Shown piece after piece: positions 22,853 to 32,010 of a stretch of DNA of 64,000 bases. Position 1 is the first letter of the stretch; every line of letters starts with the position of its first letter. Source of the DNA: JAAGZL01 sp050291365 (lineage in GTDB: Bacteria > Pseudomonadota > Gammaproteobacteria > Chromatiales > Chromatiaceae). Below the pieces are notes generated by a model. It did no database searches. It was not told the DNA's origin and worked only from the letters and a program-made list of their open reading frames with translations. A program made the position numbers and the translations under genes. Location of the stretch: the NCBI GenBank assembly GCA_050291365.1, contig JBNKJS010000041.1, forward strand, positions 124,001 to 188,000, written 5' to 3'.

Positions 22853-23419
22853 ATGGCAAATAATCACATATGCCCCATTGAATTAGCAGGGAGCCTCGAT
22901 ACAAAAATTCGCAGATGGTTTCAAAATCCTCAATCAATTCTACGACCCTACATTAAAGAGGGGATGACCGTTCTGGACCTGGGATGCGGCCCAGGCTTCT
23001 TCACTTTAGATATGGCTCATATGGTTGGAGAGTCGGGTCGAGTTATAGCCGCTGACCTACAAGAGGGAATGCTGCAAAAACTTAAAAAGAAAACCCAAGG
23101 AACGGAATTGGAGCATCGGATCATTTTGCATAAGTGCGAAGAGGATAGCATTGGCATAACAGAGGAAGTCGATTTTATCCTGGCTTTCTATATGGTGCAT
23201 GAGGCTCCATATCAGGACAAGTTTTTCAAAGATATTAAATCTATCCTTAAAACCAGTGGATTAATGTTAATTGTAGAACCACCACTCCATGTCTCAAGGG
23301 AGAAATTCAGTCAATCCATAAGAAATGCAAAAGATGCCGGATTATTAACCAGTGAAGGGCCAAAGATACCTCTTAACAAGACGGCCATCATAAGATCAAC
23401 GCTTAAATCTGGTTGGTAA
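22853..23419 (+). CDS. SAM-dependent methyltransferase
   Basis: A 188-residue class I methyltransferase. Motif I VLDLGCGPGFFTLDMA at about 41-56, an acidic residue ending the next strand in VIAADLQEGM (about 67-76), then a FILAFYMVHEAPY segment (about 107-119). The substrate is unknown. AAGGAAG lies just before the ATG. The protein ends soon after the Rossmann fold without an extra substrate-binding domain. Confidence 0.82.
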   Translation: MANNHICPIELAGSLDTKIRRWFQNPQSILRPYIKEGMTVLDLGCGPGFFTLDMAHMVGESGRVIAADLQEGMLQKLKKKTQGTELEHRIILHKCEEDSIGITEEVDFILAFYMVHEAPYQDKFFKDIKSILKTSGLMLIVEPPLHVSREKFSQSIRNAKDAGLLTSEGPKIPLNKTAIIRSTLKSGW

Positions 23420-23581
23420 TACTTGAATATACTCATTTTAACTATGTAGAAATGGATTTATGTGACCTGATTCTTAGGCAACACCGACATCAGCCTAGAT
23501 AATGTTTGTGCAGATCAGAAAACATAGCTTCACTGACAAGAGAGTTGCTGTACCAACTATAAACAGATGGAGGAAATAGTA

Positions 23582-24043
23582 ATGAAATACTACATAAGTA
23601 TGGTTTTGGTTGGTTTTGTATTGATGCTGTCATCCTCATTGGTAAACGCAGAAATTGGCCGCTGTTGTATTGCCGGTACCTATGTAGGAGAGCACTCTGA
23701 TGGCAGATCAGCTAGCTGTCCTGACCCCAAAACAGAAAAGTTCACTATGGTAATTAATCAAACAGCCTGCGGAACAACAATAACTGGACAGGTTACAGAT
23801 ACCCGTGGTGATGTTACAAACATGGTAGGTGAAGTAGGTAAGGGTTGTATTATTACAGGAAGAGTAAGTGATGCTCCTACCAGCCCTAGAGGAGCCCCAC
23901 CCAGAATAACTCCGGCAAGTGAAGTTACCGATTTCAAAGGAACCATGGAAAAGAGCCCTGTAACGCGAAAGTGGCAAGTTACCGACGGTACCTATAAGAG
24001 CAGTAGTGGATGCAAGGGAACCTTCCGAATGGGTCAGAAATAG
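23582..24043 (+). CDS. Exported protein of unknown function
   Basis: A 153-residue protein with a clear Sec signal peptide (MKYYISMVLVGFVLMLSSSL, cleavage after VNA). The mature part has six or so cysteines (RCCIAGTY, SASCPDP, TACGTT, KGCIITG, SGCKGTF) that could form disulfides, and repeated TGQVTD and TGRVSD strands that suggest a beta-sandwich. I chose the ATG at 23582 because GGAGG lies eight bases upstream. A stem-loop follows at 24055. Confidence 0.65.
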   Translation: MKYYISMVLVGFVLMLSSSLVNAEIGRCCIAGTYVGEHSDGRSASCPDPKTEKFTMVINQTACGTTITGQVTDTRGDVTNMVGEVGKGCIITGRVSDAPTSPRGAPPRITPASEVTDFKGTMEKSPVTRKWQVTDGTYKSSSGCKGTFRMGQK

Positions 24044-24054
24044 CTAATATGCAA

Positions 24055-24082
24055 CCAGGGCAGACCGTATGATCTGCCCTGG
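24055..24082 (+). terminator. Stem-loop after the exported protein gene
   Basis: CCAGGGCAGA (24055-24064) pairs perfectly with TCTGCCCTGG (24073-24082), eight-base loop. There is no strong T-run, so termination efficiency is uncertain. Confidence 0.55.
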
Positions 24083-24120
24083 CAATTCGCAGTAACAATA
24101 CTATTCTTTATCATCAAACT

Positions 24121-24534
24121 ATGGAACTGATAGTAATAAAAACAGGAGGCACCCTTTCCATCCTGCTAGGAGTTGCGCACTGCTATTACTATCGGGGATT
24201 TGGTTGGGGAGAAGAGTTCCAGAAAATAAACATTCTCAATGCCAAAATTCTTTACACCATTCATCTCTTTCTGATTCCACTGTTTTTTCTATATGGTTAC
24301 CTATCCTGGATGCACTCAGCTGAATTAGCTGGGGGATCATCCCTTGGCATGACGCTGACCACATTTTATGCCGTCTTTTGGTTGCTACGTGCAATCTGGC
24401 AAATCATCTACTTCAAGCCATTAAAATCTGATGGTTTTAACCGATTAGCTTCTTTGAATTATTTTATAACCAGCTATTTCGTTGTTCTTTGCGCTACCTA
24501 CTCAACCCCTATTTACCGCCATTTTTTTAGCTAA
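24121..24534 (+). CDS. Small integral membrane protein, unknown function
   Basis: A 137-residue protein with four predicted membrane helices (about 5-22, 42-62, 78-95, 113-132) and a soluble loop carrying RGFGWGEEFQ. I recognise no family. No good ribosome binding site is seen before the ATG, so the start is uncertain. It stands alone between two signalling or export genes. Confidence 0.5.
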   Translation: MELIVIKTGGTLSILLGVAHCYYYRGFGWGEEFQKINILNAKILYTIHLFLIPLFFLYGYLSWMHSAELAGGSSLGMTLTTFYAVFWLLRAIWQIIYFKPLKSDGFNRLASLNYFITSYFVVLCATYSTPIYRHFFS

Positions 24535-24750
24535 CTTTCCCAGAAACACCAGAATTCCGGGTTTAACCAGCAATAGATTTAACTGAATTCAACACTCAAG
24601 TTCTTGAATAATTGGCCGATACCGGTGTCAAGTAGAAGCAATAACTCCTTCTTGCGTAACTATATGTTTTAACTGAATAAAGGCAAATTGCTACCATTCG
24701 AAAAAAGTGAGGGGTATCTCTGAGGGCGTGGGTAAACAAGGAGTATCGGC

Positions 24751-27030
24751 ATGAAAAGTCTTTCCATATTCTGGCGCTTCGCTATCGCTACCATTGCAAT
24801 TCTAATCACAGTTGTCGCATTGATCATAGTGGTAGCCGATTTTCGTATGGAAGATACCCTGCGTGAAACCGAACAGCGCCAGCTCAATAACTACAATGAT
24901 ATGCTCATGGCACGCTTACACAATGAAGAGCTTAGAGCTCACTCGTTGGCAGTGCTGGTTGCATCCATTCCTAGTGTTCAAGAGGCATTTGCCCTAGACG
25001 ATCGTTATACTCTGGAACAGATGTTCGCACCAGGATTCAAGGAGTTGAAAGATAACCTTGCGGTGCGCCAGTTCCAATTCCACACCCCTCCAGCAACCTC
25101 TTACCTGCGCGTACACAAGCTGGGTAAATATGGAGATGATCTCTCTAAATTCCGCAAAACCGTTGTAGAAACCAACAATAGCAAGAAGCCCGTAAGTGGC
25201 CTGGAGGTCGGTGTCGCAGGGCTTGGTATTCGGGGTATCGTACCAGTTTCCCACGACCAGGAGCATATCGGTTCACTAGAGTTCGGCATGTCCTTCGGCC
25301 AGGCCTTCTTCGATGAATTCAAGAAACAGTACAAAGTGGATGTGGCGCTACACCTGCAACGTGACAGCACTTTTGAGACCTTTGGCACAACACTGGCCAC
25401 CAAGACCCTGCTGAACCAGGAACAGATGCGAACTGCAATGCAGGGCGAAGCAGTATATTTGCAGGGCAGCCATGAAGATAACCCGGTTAGTATATTGGCA
25501 GAAGTAATTAAGGACTACTCCGGCACTCCTATTGGTGTACTTGAAATCGTGGTAGATCGCAGCTTCTTCAGCAACGCGCTCACTTCATTACAGCAGATCT
25601 TGTTAGGACTTGGGGTGCTGGGTGTACTCATAGGTGTCTTTATCAGTTCATTGATTGCTCGCGGCATAACCGCACCGCTTAAACACATCGCCGACTCCTT
25701 CGACGAAATCGCCGACGGCGACGGTAATCTCTCTGTCCGACTCCAGGCGGAAGGCGGTGGCGAAACCGCGCGTCTCGCCCGTGCCTTCAACCATTTTGTT
25801 GAACGGATCCAGGAGACAGTGGAAACAACAGCTCTATCGGCAACTCGTTTAGCACCAGCGGTAGAGCATTTCTCCTCAAGTGTGGATAAGACCCACCATG
25901 CCATGCAGCAGCAACAGAAAGACATTGAACAGATCGCCACAGCGGTAAACGAAATGTCTGCCACCGTACACGAAGTTGCGAACAACACATCACTGGCTGC
26001 CGACGCAACCAAGCAGGCGGACCAAGATACAAGCAAAGGCAAAATGGTAGTGGCCAATGCGGTCAGCGCGATCAACGAAGTGGCTGCCGAGATGGAACAT
26101 ATCGCTGAGGTGATCGCCCGGGTCAACGATGACAGCCTACGCATAGGTAGTGTTCTAGACGTCATCGTCGGCATCGCAGAACAGACCAACCTGTTGGCAC
26201 TCAATGCAGCCATCGAGGCGGCGCGTGCTGGGGAACAGGGCCGGGGCTTTGCCGTGGTGGCAGATGAGGTACGCTCCCTGGCGCAACGCACCCAGAGTTC
26301 AACCGAGGAGATCAGGGGCATGATAGAGGGTCTGCAAAATGGCACCAAACAGGCGGTCGGCGTGATTGAAAAAGGAAAAGAGAGCACCACCCTTTCTGTG
26401 GAGCACGCAGGCAATGCTGGTGAGGCGCTGGATGCCATTCTTAAGGCCATGGAAACCATCAACTCAATGAACGCCCAGATTGCCACTGCAGCTGAAGAGC
26501 AGAGTGCCGTTGCCGATGAGATCAACCGCAATATCAGCAGAATCAATGAGGCCAGCATGCAGAGCACCAACGAGACCGCCGACCTGGCCCGCGAGAGCGA
26601 ATCATTGATGGGATTGTCAGACGACCTACTGTCAGGTGTAGGTAGTTTCAATCTGGGAGAAAAACAGCTGGTTATCGACCTGGAGAGAGCCAAGGCTGCA
26701 CATTTGGCGTGGAAGGTGAAGCTGCGCGGCTATCTTGATGGACGCTCCGCCCTTACCCGCGAACAGGCGGTTTCGGACCACGACTGCGCCTTCGGTAAAT
26801 GGTACTTTGGGCCTGGCCTGGAGAGCTTCGGCCACATCAATGAAATGTCTCAGGTAAGTGAGCCCCATGCAGAAATGCATAGTCTGATTCACAGCATCAT
26901 TGAACTGAAGGAGCGGGGAAATATAGATGAGGCTGAACAAGAGTACGAGAAGGTGGAACCTCTGTCTGAACTCATCGTTAACTTGATTGAAAAAATCAGG
27001 CAGCAAATTGCGAACACTGAGTCAACTTAG
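24751..27030 (+). CDS. Methyl-accepting chemotaxis protein with C-terminal CZB zinc-binding domain
   Basis: A 759-residue chemoreceptor. A membrane helix (about 10-30), a periplasmic ligand domain of the double-Cache type (about 35-270), a second helix (about 280-300), HAMP (about 300-355), the signalling domain with its hairpin tip EQTNLLALNAAIEAARAGEQ near 475-494, then a CZB domain (about 645-745) with HLAWKVKLRG, DHDCAFGKWYFGPG and PHAEMH, the conserved His and Cys ligands. CZB domains sense zinc or oxidants such as hypochlorous acid. AAGGAG lies nine bases before the ATG. A PocR/GGDEF sensor follows 53 bases later. Confidence 0.92.
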   Translation: MKSLSIFWRFAIATIAILITVVALIIVVADFRMEDTLRETEQRQLNNYNDMLMARLHNEELRAHSLAVLVASIPSVQEAFALDDRYTLEQMFAPGFKELKDNLAVRQFQFHTPPATSYLRVHKLGKYGDDLSKFRKTVVETNNSKKPVSGLEVGVAGLGIRGIVPVSHDQEHIGSLEFGMSFGQAFFDEFKKQYKVDVALHLQRDSTFETFGTTLATKTLLNQEQMRTAMQGEAVYLQGSHEDNPVSILAEVIKDYSGTPIGVLEIVVDRSFFSNALTSLQQILLGLGVLGVLIGVFISSLIARGITAPLKHIADSFDEIADGDGNLSVRLQAEGGGETARLARAFNHFVERIQETVETTALSATRLAPAVEHFSSSVDKTHHAMQQQQKDIEQIATAVNEMSATVHEVANNTSLAADATKQADQDTSKGKMVVANAVSAINEVAAEMEHIAEVIARVNDDSLRIGSVLDVIVGIAEQTNLLALNAAIEAARAGEQGRGFAVVADEVRSLAQRTQSSTEEIRGMIEGLQNGTKQAVGVIEKGKESTTLSVEHAGNAGEALDAILKAMETINSMNAQIATAAEEQSAVADEINRNISRINEASMQSTNETADLARESESLMGLSDDLLSGVGSFNLGEKQLVIDLERAKAAHLAWKVKLRGYLDGRSALTREQAVSDHDCAFGKWYFGPGLESFGHINEMSQVSEPHAEMHSLIHSIIELKERGNIDEAEQEYEKVEPLSELIVNLIEKIRQQIANTEST

Positions 27031-27083
27031 GGTTGACGAGAGTTCTTGTCTGCTAACAAGCACCAACCCTCAAAGGACAGGAG

Positions 27084-29822
27084 ATGCTAAAAAACCATGC
27101 CGATTCTGAAAAGGAGTTCTACAGCTTCAGTGATCTGGTGGATGTCGCCGCCTTTTCGCGGCTGCTTGAAAAATTTTTCCGTGCAACCGGCATTCCTAAT
27201 GGTCTGGTTGGTCCAGATGGAGAACTGATCTCCCAGGCCGGATGGTGCGATGCCTGTTCCCAGTTCCATAGGGTGAATCCAGAAGCCAAGCGCCAGTGTG
27301 AAGAGAGCAACCTTGAACTTATGCAAAAGCTGCAGGAGGGAGAGATTGCTGGCAATCTGTGTAAAAACGGCCTCTACGATTATGCAACACCCATAGTAGT
27401 CGATGGGCATCAACTGGCAACCCTATTTCTGGGCCAGGTGTTCAACGCACCACCAGACATTAAACTCTTCCATCGACAGGCTAAACGGTTTGGTTTTGAC
27501 CAAGATGAATATCTAGACGCCATTCGCGCTGTACCTGTTGTCAGCAAGAAGCAAATGGAAGCGCATATGCAAACCATGGTGGAAGTGACGCAGATATTGG
27601 CTGCCAATGGCTTGGCCAGAATGCAGGAAACCAGGCTCAAGCTTGATCTGGATAAAAGCACCGAACAACGTATTCAAATACAAGATTTGCTGGATTTGTC
27701 CCCGGTTGGAATTGGCTGGTCAGATGCCGACGGAAACATCGATTACATCAATCATAAGTTCACCGAACTGTTTGGTTACACCATGGATGACCTGCCAGAT
27801 ATAGAAACCTGGTACAGGAAGGCCTATCCGGATGCCGGTTACCGCAAGGCGACTGTAGAGCCCTGGCAGCAACGGGTGATCAAGGCTAAACAACTCGACG
27901 TAGCTCCACCTGAACTAGAGGCAGAGGTTACCTGCAAGGACGGCAGTAAGCGGCATGTGCTGATTCGAGTCTCATGGGTCGGTGACAAACGTCTGGTCAA
28001 TTTCACCGACATTACAGCACACTGGCAGAGTGAACAACGCGACCGTGCTCACAATGCCATGTTGGAGATGGTGGCGAAGGCCGAGCCACTACCAAATATT
28101 CTGAATGCCCTGGTCGTAGCTATTGAGGCAGAAGCCCCCTGGACACTCTGCAGCGTGCATATACTGGATGAAAAGAGAAAACACCTAGTTACGGTCTCCG
28201 CGCCAAGCCTGCCTGCGTTCTACAATGATGCCACAGACAAAGTGGAAATTGGCGATGGAGTTGGCTCCTGTGGCACAGCCGTTTTCCGCCGCGCACGCGT
28301 CATAGTAGAGGACATCTCTACCCATGAATACTGGCGTGACCTTTCGGATCTTGCCCAGCAGGCTGGATTAGCCTCCTGCTGGTCTGAGCCGATCATATCG
28401 TCCGATGACAGGGTGTTAGGAACATTTGCTATTTACCACCGCCAGCCTGCTGTACCTAACCTGGAAGAGATCGAACGCATCGCCTTTGGCGCTAACCTGG
28501 CGGCGATAGCAATCGAAAGCCACAACACTCGCGAGGAACTCCTTAAGAAGGAACGCGAATTCCGCACCCTGGCCGAAAATGCACCAGTTAATATCGCCCG
28601 TTATGACCTGGAAGGGAATCTGATCTACGCTAATCCAGAGTTAATCTCTACAATTATGATGCCGATGGAACAGCATCTGGATAAGAAGCCTGAGGATCAG
28701 CCAAAACTTCTACCCTTCACTGCTAGATTTTTGGATGCCGTTGATCATACGCTAAACAGCGGCATGGAGAGTTCATTTGAGATCAAGATCCCAAATAAAG
28801 ACGGCCATGAAGAAACCCATTATTTCACCATGGTGACAGAACTGGACGAATCAGGGGTTATTACCGGTGTACTCTGTACAGGCCTGGACATCACTGAACG
28901 CAAACAATTAGAAGAACAGCTGGCGGAACGTGAATGCGAATTCCGCACTCTAGCTGAAAACATACCAATAAACATCTCTCGCTTCGACCGGGATGGCCAC
29001 TTGACCTACGCCAACTCACGACTTGCTGCCGATTTCACTATGACCATCGAAAAGCTTTTTGGCACGCAGTTATCAGAAGAACCCTCTCAGCCCTATACTG
29101 AGATTGTCATGAACTCTGTTATGCGAACATTGGAAGATGGAGTCGAGAGATCATTTGAGATTGAGATCCCTATCAATAGTAGTACCTTTGTCACTCACCT
29201 TATTACTATGGTGGCAGAACGAGACGAATCTGGATCCATTATCGGGGTTCTGGCCACTGGCAAGGATGTCAGTGAGCGTAAACGGTTGCAGCGGGAACTG
29301 GAACGTCAAGCACGTCTGGATTTTCTTACCGGCTTACTGAATAGACGCTATTTTATAGAGCTATCTAAAATGGAGCTGTTACGACTCAAAAGAAATAGTG
29401 GAAAACTATCCCTGATAATGTTTGATATTGATCATTTTAAACAGATTAACGATAAGTACGGACACAGCACCGGAGACCTGGTGTTAAAGAGGATCGCACA
29501 TATCAGCCACGAAACCGTGCGCGAAATCGATATCGTCGGACGTCTTGGTGGCGAAGAGTTTGTTGTGCTGCTGCCGCAAACAGACAAACAGCAGGCATTC
29601 ATCATTGCCGAGCGTCTTCGCCTAGCCATCGCTGATCAAGAGCTCAAGTCCGATGAGGGCAAAGATGTACACTTCACCGCCTCATTCGGTGTTGTAACTA
29701 TCAACAGCGACGTAATAAAGCATGATGACTCAATCAAGATTGACGATATTCTAATCATGGCAGATAAGGCTATGTACCAGGCCAAAGCAAACGGCCGCAA
29801 CAACGTCTACCAAGATATATAA
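27084..29822 (+). CDS. PocR-PAS-GAF-PAS-PAS-GGDEF diguanylate cyclase
   Basis: A 912-residue soluble sensor. An N-terminal PocR ligand-binding domain (about 10-170, with CDACSQFHRVNPEAKRQC and LYDYATPIVVDG), then PAS (about 205-310), GAF (about 330-490), two further related PAS domains (about 500-740) and GGDEF (about 745-910) with GGEEF at 822-826, an active-type motif. The two PAS repeats share LAENxPxNIxRxDxxG starts, suggesting internal duplication. It would convert signals into cyclic di-GMP; the ligand is unknown. It follows the CZB chemoreceptor and is probably cotranscribed with it. Confidence 0.9.
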   Translation: MLKNHADSEKEFYSFSDLVDVAAFSRLLEKFFRATGIPNGLVGPDGELISQAGWCDACSQFHRVNPEAKRQCEESNLELMQKLQEGEIAGNLCKNGLYDYATPIVVDGHQLATLFLGQVFNAPPDIKLFHRQAKRFGFDQDEYLDAIRAVPVVSKKQMEAHMQTMVEVTQILAANGLARMQETRLKLDLDKSTEQRIQIQDLLDLSPVGIGWSDADGNIDYINHKFTELFGYTMDDLPDIETWYRKAYPDAGYRKATVEPWQQRVIKAKQLDVAPPELEAEVTCKDGSKRHVLIRVSWVGDKRLVNFTDITAHWQSEQRDRAHNAMLEMVAKAEPLPNILNALVVAIEAEAPWTLCSVHILDEKRKHLVTVSAPSLPAFYNDATDKVEIGDGVGSCGTAVFRRARVIVEDISTHEYWRDLSDLAQQAGLASCWSEPIISSDDRVLGTFAIYHRQPAVPNLEEIERIAFGANLAAIAIESHNTREELLKKEREFRTLAENAPVNIARYDLEGNLIYANPELISTIMMPMEQHLDKKPEDQPKLLPFTARFLDAVDHTLNSGMESSFEIKIPNKDGHEETHYFTMVTELDESGVITGVLCTGLDITERKQLEEQLAERECEFRTLAENIPINISRFDRDGHLTYANSRLAADFTMTIEKLFGTQLSEEPSQPYTEIVMNSVMRTLEDGVERSFEIEIPINSSTFVTHLITMVAERDESGSIIGVLATGKDVSERKRLQRELERQARLDFLTGLLNRRYFIELSKMELLRLKRNSGKLSLIMFDIDHFKQINDKYGHSTGDLVLKRIAHISHETVREIDIVGRLGGEEFVVLLPQTDKQQAFIIAERLRLAIADQELKSDEGKDVHFTASFGVVTINSDVIKHDDSIKIDDILIMADKAMYQAKANGRNNVYQDI

Positions 29823-29959
29823 CAGTCTTATTTATCTAAAGAAAAACCAGTGCACAACAATCACCAACCCAAGCAGCTCTCAAGCTAATTACAATTGTAA
29901 ATGCAGCACCCTAATACTGGCCAAATCACTACAAACTATATTGATGTTAGAATAGATAT

Positions 29960-30430
29960 ATGACACCGGCTATCAATGCAGCTAACAAAAACAAAATAGA
30001 GTATGCAGTGCATGAGTATTCCCATGAGCCTTCTGCAGAAGCATATGGTCTTGAGGCCGCGAATAAACTAGGCATAGCTAAAGAGAGGGTGTTTAAAACC
30101 TTAGTGGTAACTCTTGATGGCAAAGAACTTGCGGTTGGCGTTATTCCAGTCTCATCCAAGCTAAGCATGAAACATATCGCTAAGGCGCTTGGAGCGAAAA
30201 AAGCAACCATGGCTGAGAAATATGATGTGGAACGATCTACAGGATACGTTCTAGGTGGTGTAAGCCCCCTAGGACAAAAGAGAAGACTCAGGACTATTCT
30301 AGACTCCTCTGCCAGTAACTATTCAACCATATTTGTCAGTGCCGGCAGGCGCGGATTGGAGATTGAGTTAAATCCAAATGATCTACTTGCTCTAACTAAA
30401 GGTAGCTTTGCCCAAATATGTAGCCAGTGA
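29960..30430 (+). CDS. ybaK: Cys-tRNA(Pro) deacylase YbaK/EbsC
   Basis: A 156-residue member of the YbaK/ProX-type editing family. Conserved stretches are KTLVVTLDGKELAVGVIPV (about 46-64), the lysine-containing region SMKHIAKALGAKKATMAE and GYVLGGVSPLGQKRRLRT (about 95-112). It hydrolyses Cys mischarged onto tRNA-Pro. A housekeeping gene followed by trmO. Confidence 0.9.
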   Translation: MTPAINAANKNKIEYAVHEYSHEPSAEAYGLEAANKLGIAKERVFKTLVVTLDGKELAVGVIPVSSKLSMKHIAKALGAKKATMAEKYDVERSTGYVLGGVSPLGQKRRLRTILDSSASNYSTIFVSAGRRGLEIELNPNDLLALTKGSFAQICSQ

Positions 30431-30500
30431 CATTTGCCATAGACAAACTATCTTATAACAGGTTAGCTTGATAACTGCTTTCCTACCGGATTATCAGACA

Positions 30501-30980
30501 ATGAGTATCACCTACACACCCATAGGAACTATCCATAGCCCGTATCAAGAGAAGGCGGATATGCCAATCCAGCCAACGGGAGCAGAAGGCGTTGCTGGGA
30601 CTGTTGAACTGCTGGAAGAGTTTAAGGATGGACTGGCCGACCTGGACGGGTTCTCCCACATTATTCTGCTCTACCATTTCCACCGCAGTGAAGAGTTCCA
30701 ACTCAAAGTTGTACCCTTTATGGATAGAGAACCAAGGGGACTATTCTCTACCCGCGCACCTAAACGACCCAACCCCATTGGCCTATCCATAGTCCAGTTG
30801 GATAGGATAGAGAAGAATATCTTACATATTCGTAATGTGGATGTACTAGACGGCACTCCCCTGCTAGATATAAAACCCTACATCCCTGAATTCGATGCTC
30901 AGGTTAATGTACGCACCGGCTGGTTTAAACAGTCCCGTGATACCGTCTCCCTATACAGATCGGATGAGCGGTTTAAATAA
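30501..30980 (+). CDS. trmO: TrmO, tRNA t6A37 N6-methyltransferase
   Basis: A 159-residue TsaA/YaeB family protein. N-terminus PIGTIHSPYQEKADMPIQP, middle HIILLYHFHRSEEFQLKV, and RGLFSTRAPKRPNPIGLSIV, the SAM-binding signature region. It methylates t6A at position 37 of threonine tRNA. The family's usual C-terminal extension is absent; length about 160 is the short form. I chose the ATG at 30501 because the conserved domain starts there; an upstream TTG at 30468 adds unconserved residues. Confidence 0.9.
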   Translation: MSITYTPIGTIHSPYQEKADMPIQPTGAEGVAGTVELLEEFKDGLADLDGFSHIILLYHFHRSEEFQLKVVPFMDREPRGLFSTRAPKRPNPIGLSIVQLDRIEKNILHIRNVDVLDGTPLLDIKPYIPEFDAQVNVRTGWFKQSRDTVSLYRSDERFK

Positions 30981-31190
30981 ACACCACCTTGGACAATATT
31001 TGGTCAAGGCCGAAGACAAGGGCACTACGACATAAAGGCCGCATGCGAGACTGAAATAATCGCTGTTCAGTTTAGCGTCATTTCTTCAAGAAAATTTGAT
31101 CTTATCCGGCGTATTCTTTAGTCTCTGAATCATACAAATCAAGTGAACAATTCAGTATTAGTTCCCAATATGGGGTAACATAGAGTTCCG

Positions 31191-31478
31191 ATGAAAAAAG
31201 AAAACTTCCCCTTTATCGCCTCCGTTATGGGCCTGTTTCTTATGCTGCTGGTACTGACTGGCAGCGAGGTTCGTGATGATGGTAGCACTCTCATTCCACT
31301 ATTGACCCTACTCGTTGTCAGCGAATTTGCATTCTTCGTAAACGCAATCGGCGCATACATTGGGATTAAGCATACCCTGGCTACCAGCATTAAACCGCTT
31401 TATGCATCAGTTACGCTGATTTGTATTCTGCTGGCCACTATTTTTGCCTGGATGGGAATATCGCTGTGGCCAAACTGA
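31191..31478 (+). CDS. Small membrane protein, unknown function
   Basis: A 95-residue hydrophobic protein with three predicted membrane helices (about 8-25, 35-58, 68-92). I recognise no family. No strong ribosome binding site is seen. It is convergent with the NADAR gene, ten bases away. Confidence 0.5.
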   Translation: MKKENFPFIASVMGLFLMLLVLTGSEVRDDGSTLIPLLTLLVVSEFAFFVNAIGAYIGIKHTLATSIKPLYASVTLICILLATIFAWMGISLWPN

Positions 31479-31488
31479 TACGGTTTGA

Positions 31489-31959
31489 TCAGTCAACCAG
31501 CATCTCTTTCCGCAACTTATCCCGTACCGCCATCAGCACCTTACCGAAGGTATTATACCCTCTGCCATCACGTCCGCAGCCCCAGTAGTAATCATACTGG
31601 CTGCTCTCGACAATCTTCTGGTCACCGGTGGCTAATAGGGCATCTGCTGCTTCAGTGTGGGCGCGACACTTGATGTAGATGCCGCGGGTCATATATGTCT
31701 CTTTCAGCTTCTCCCAGTCCTTGCGCACTGCTTTTTTGTTTTTCTTTGCAAGCTTCTCTGCCTTGGAAGGATGATCTGCCTCCAAAATGGTTTTACGCAA
31801 TTCATCCGACTCAAACTTCATAGCTTGGTAGTAGTGTTCCACAGATGGCCATAATTGGCCCTCCAGTTCGAAACTGTGTTTAGAGTAGCTGGATAATAGG
31901 TTTAGTGGATCACTACGGGAAACATATAAAGGTGTTGGTTCGGTCCTGGGAAAAATCAT
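31489..31959 (-). CDS. NADAR family protein (YbiA-like)
   Basis: A 156-residue protein with the NADAR (DUF1768) signatures: LNLLSSYSKHSFELEGQLWP, SVEHYYQAMKFES, and YYWGCGRDGRGYNTFGKVLM at about 126-145. NADAR proteins have been described as N-glycosidases acting on riboflavin intermediates or removing ADP-ribose from nucleic-acid guanine. The length is close to E. coli YbiA (160). A lone gene here; no DarT1 toxin is next to it. The presence of draT and draG in the same window is noted, but a functional link is inference. Confidence 0.88.
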   Translation of the reverse strand: MIFPRTEPTPLYVSRSDPLNLLSSYSKHSFELEGQLWPSVEHYYQAMKFESDELRKTILEADHPSKAEKLAKKNKKAVRKDWEKLKETYMTRGIYIKCRAHTEAADALLATGDQKIVESSQYDYYWGCGRDGRGYNTFGKVLMAVRDKLRKEMLVD

Positions 31960-32010
31960 TGTTATTTACTCGTGACAAAAGCCCAGTATAAAACCTATCA
32001 GTTTCAAGTG

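Noticed and set aside
25515..26693. 392-codon minus-strand open frame inside the chemoreceptor gene
   Set aside because: It is the antisense of the well-supported chemoreceptor and shows low-complexity Ser/Ala composition with no domain.
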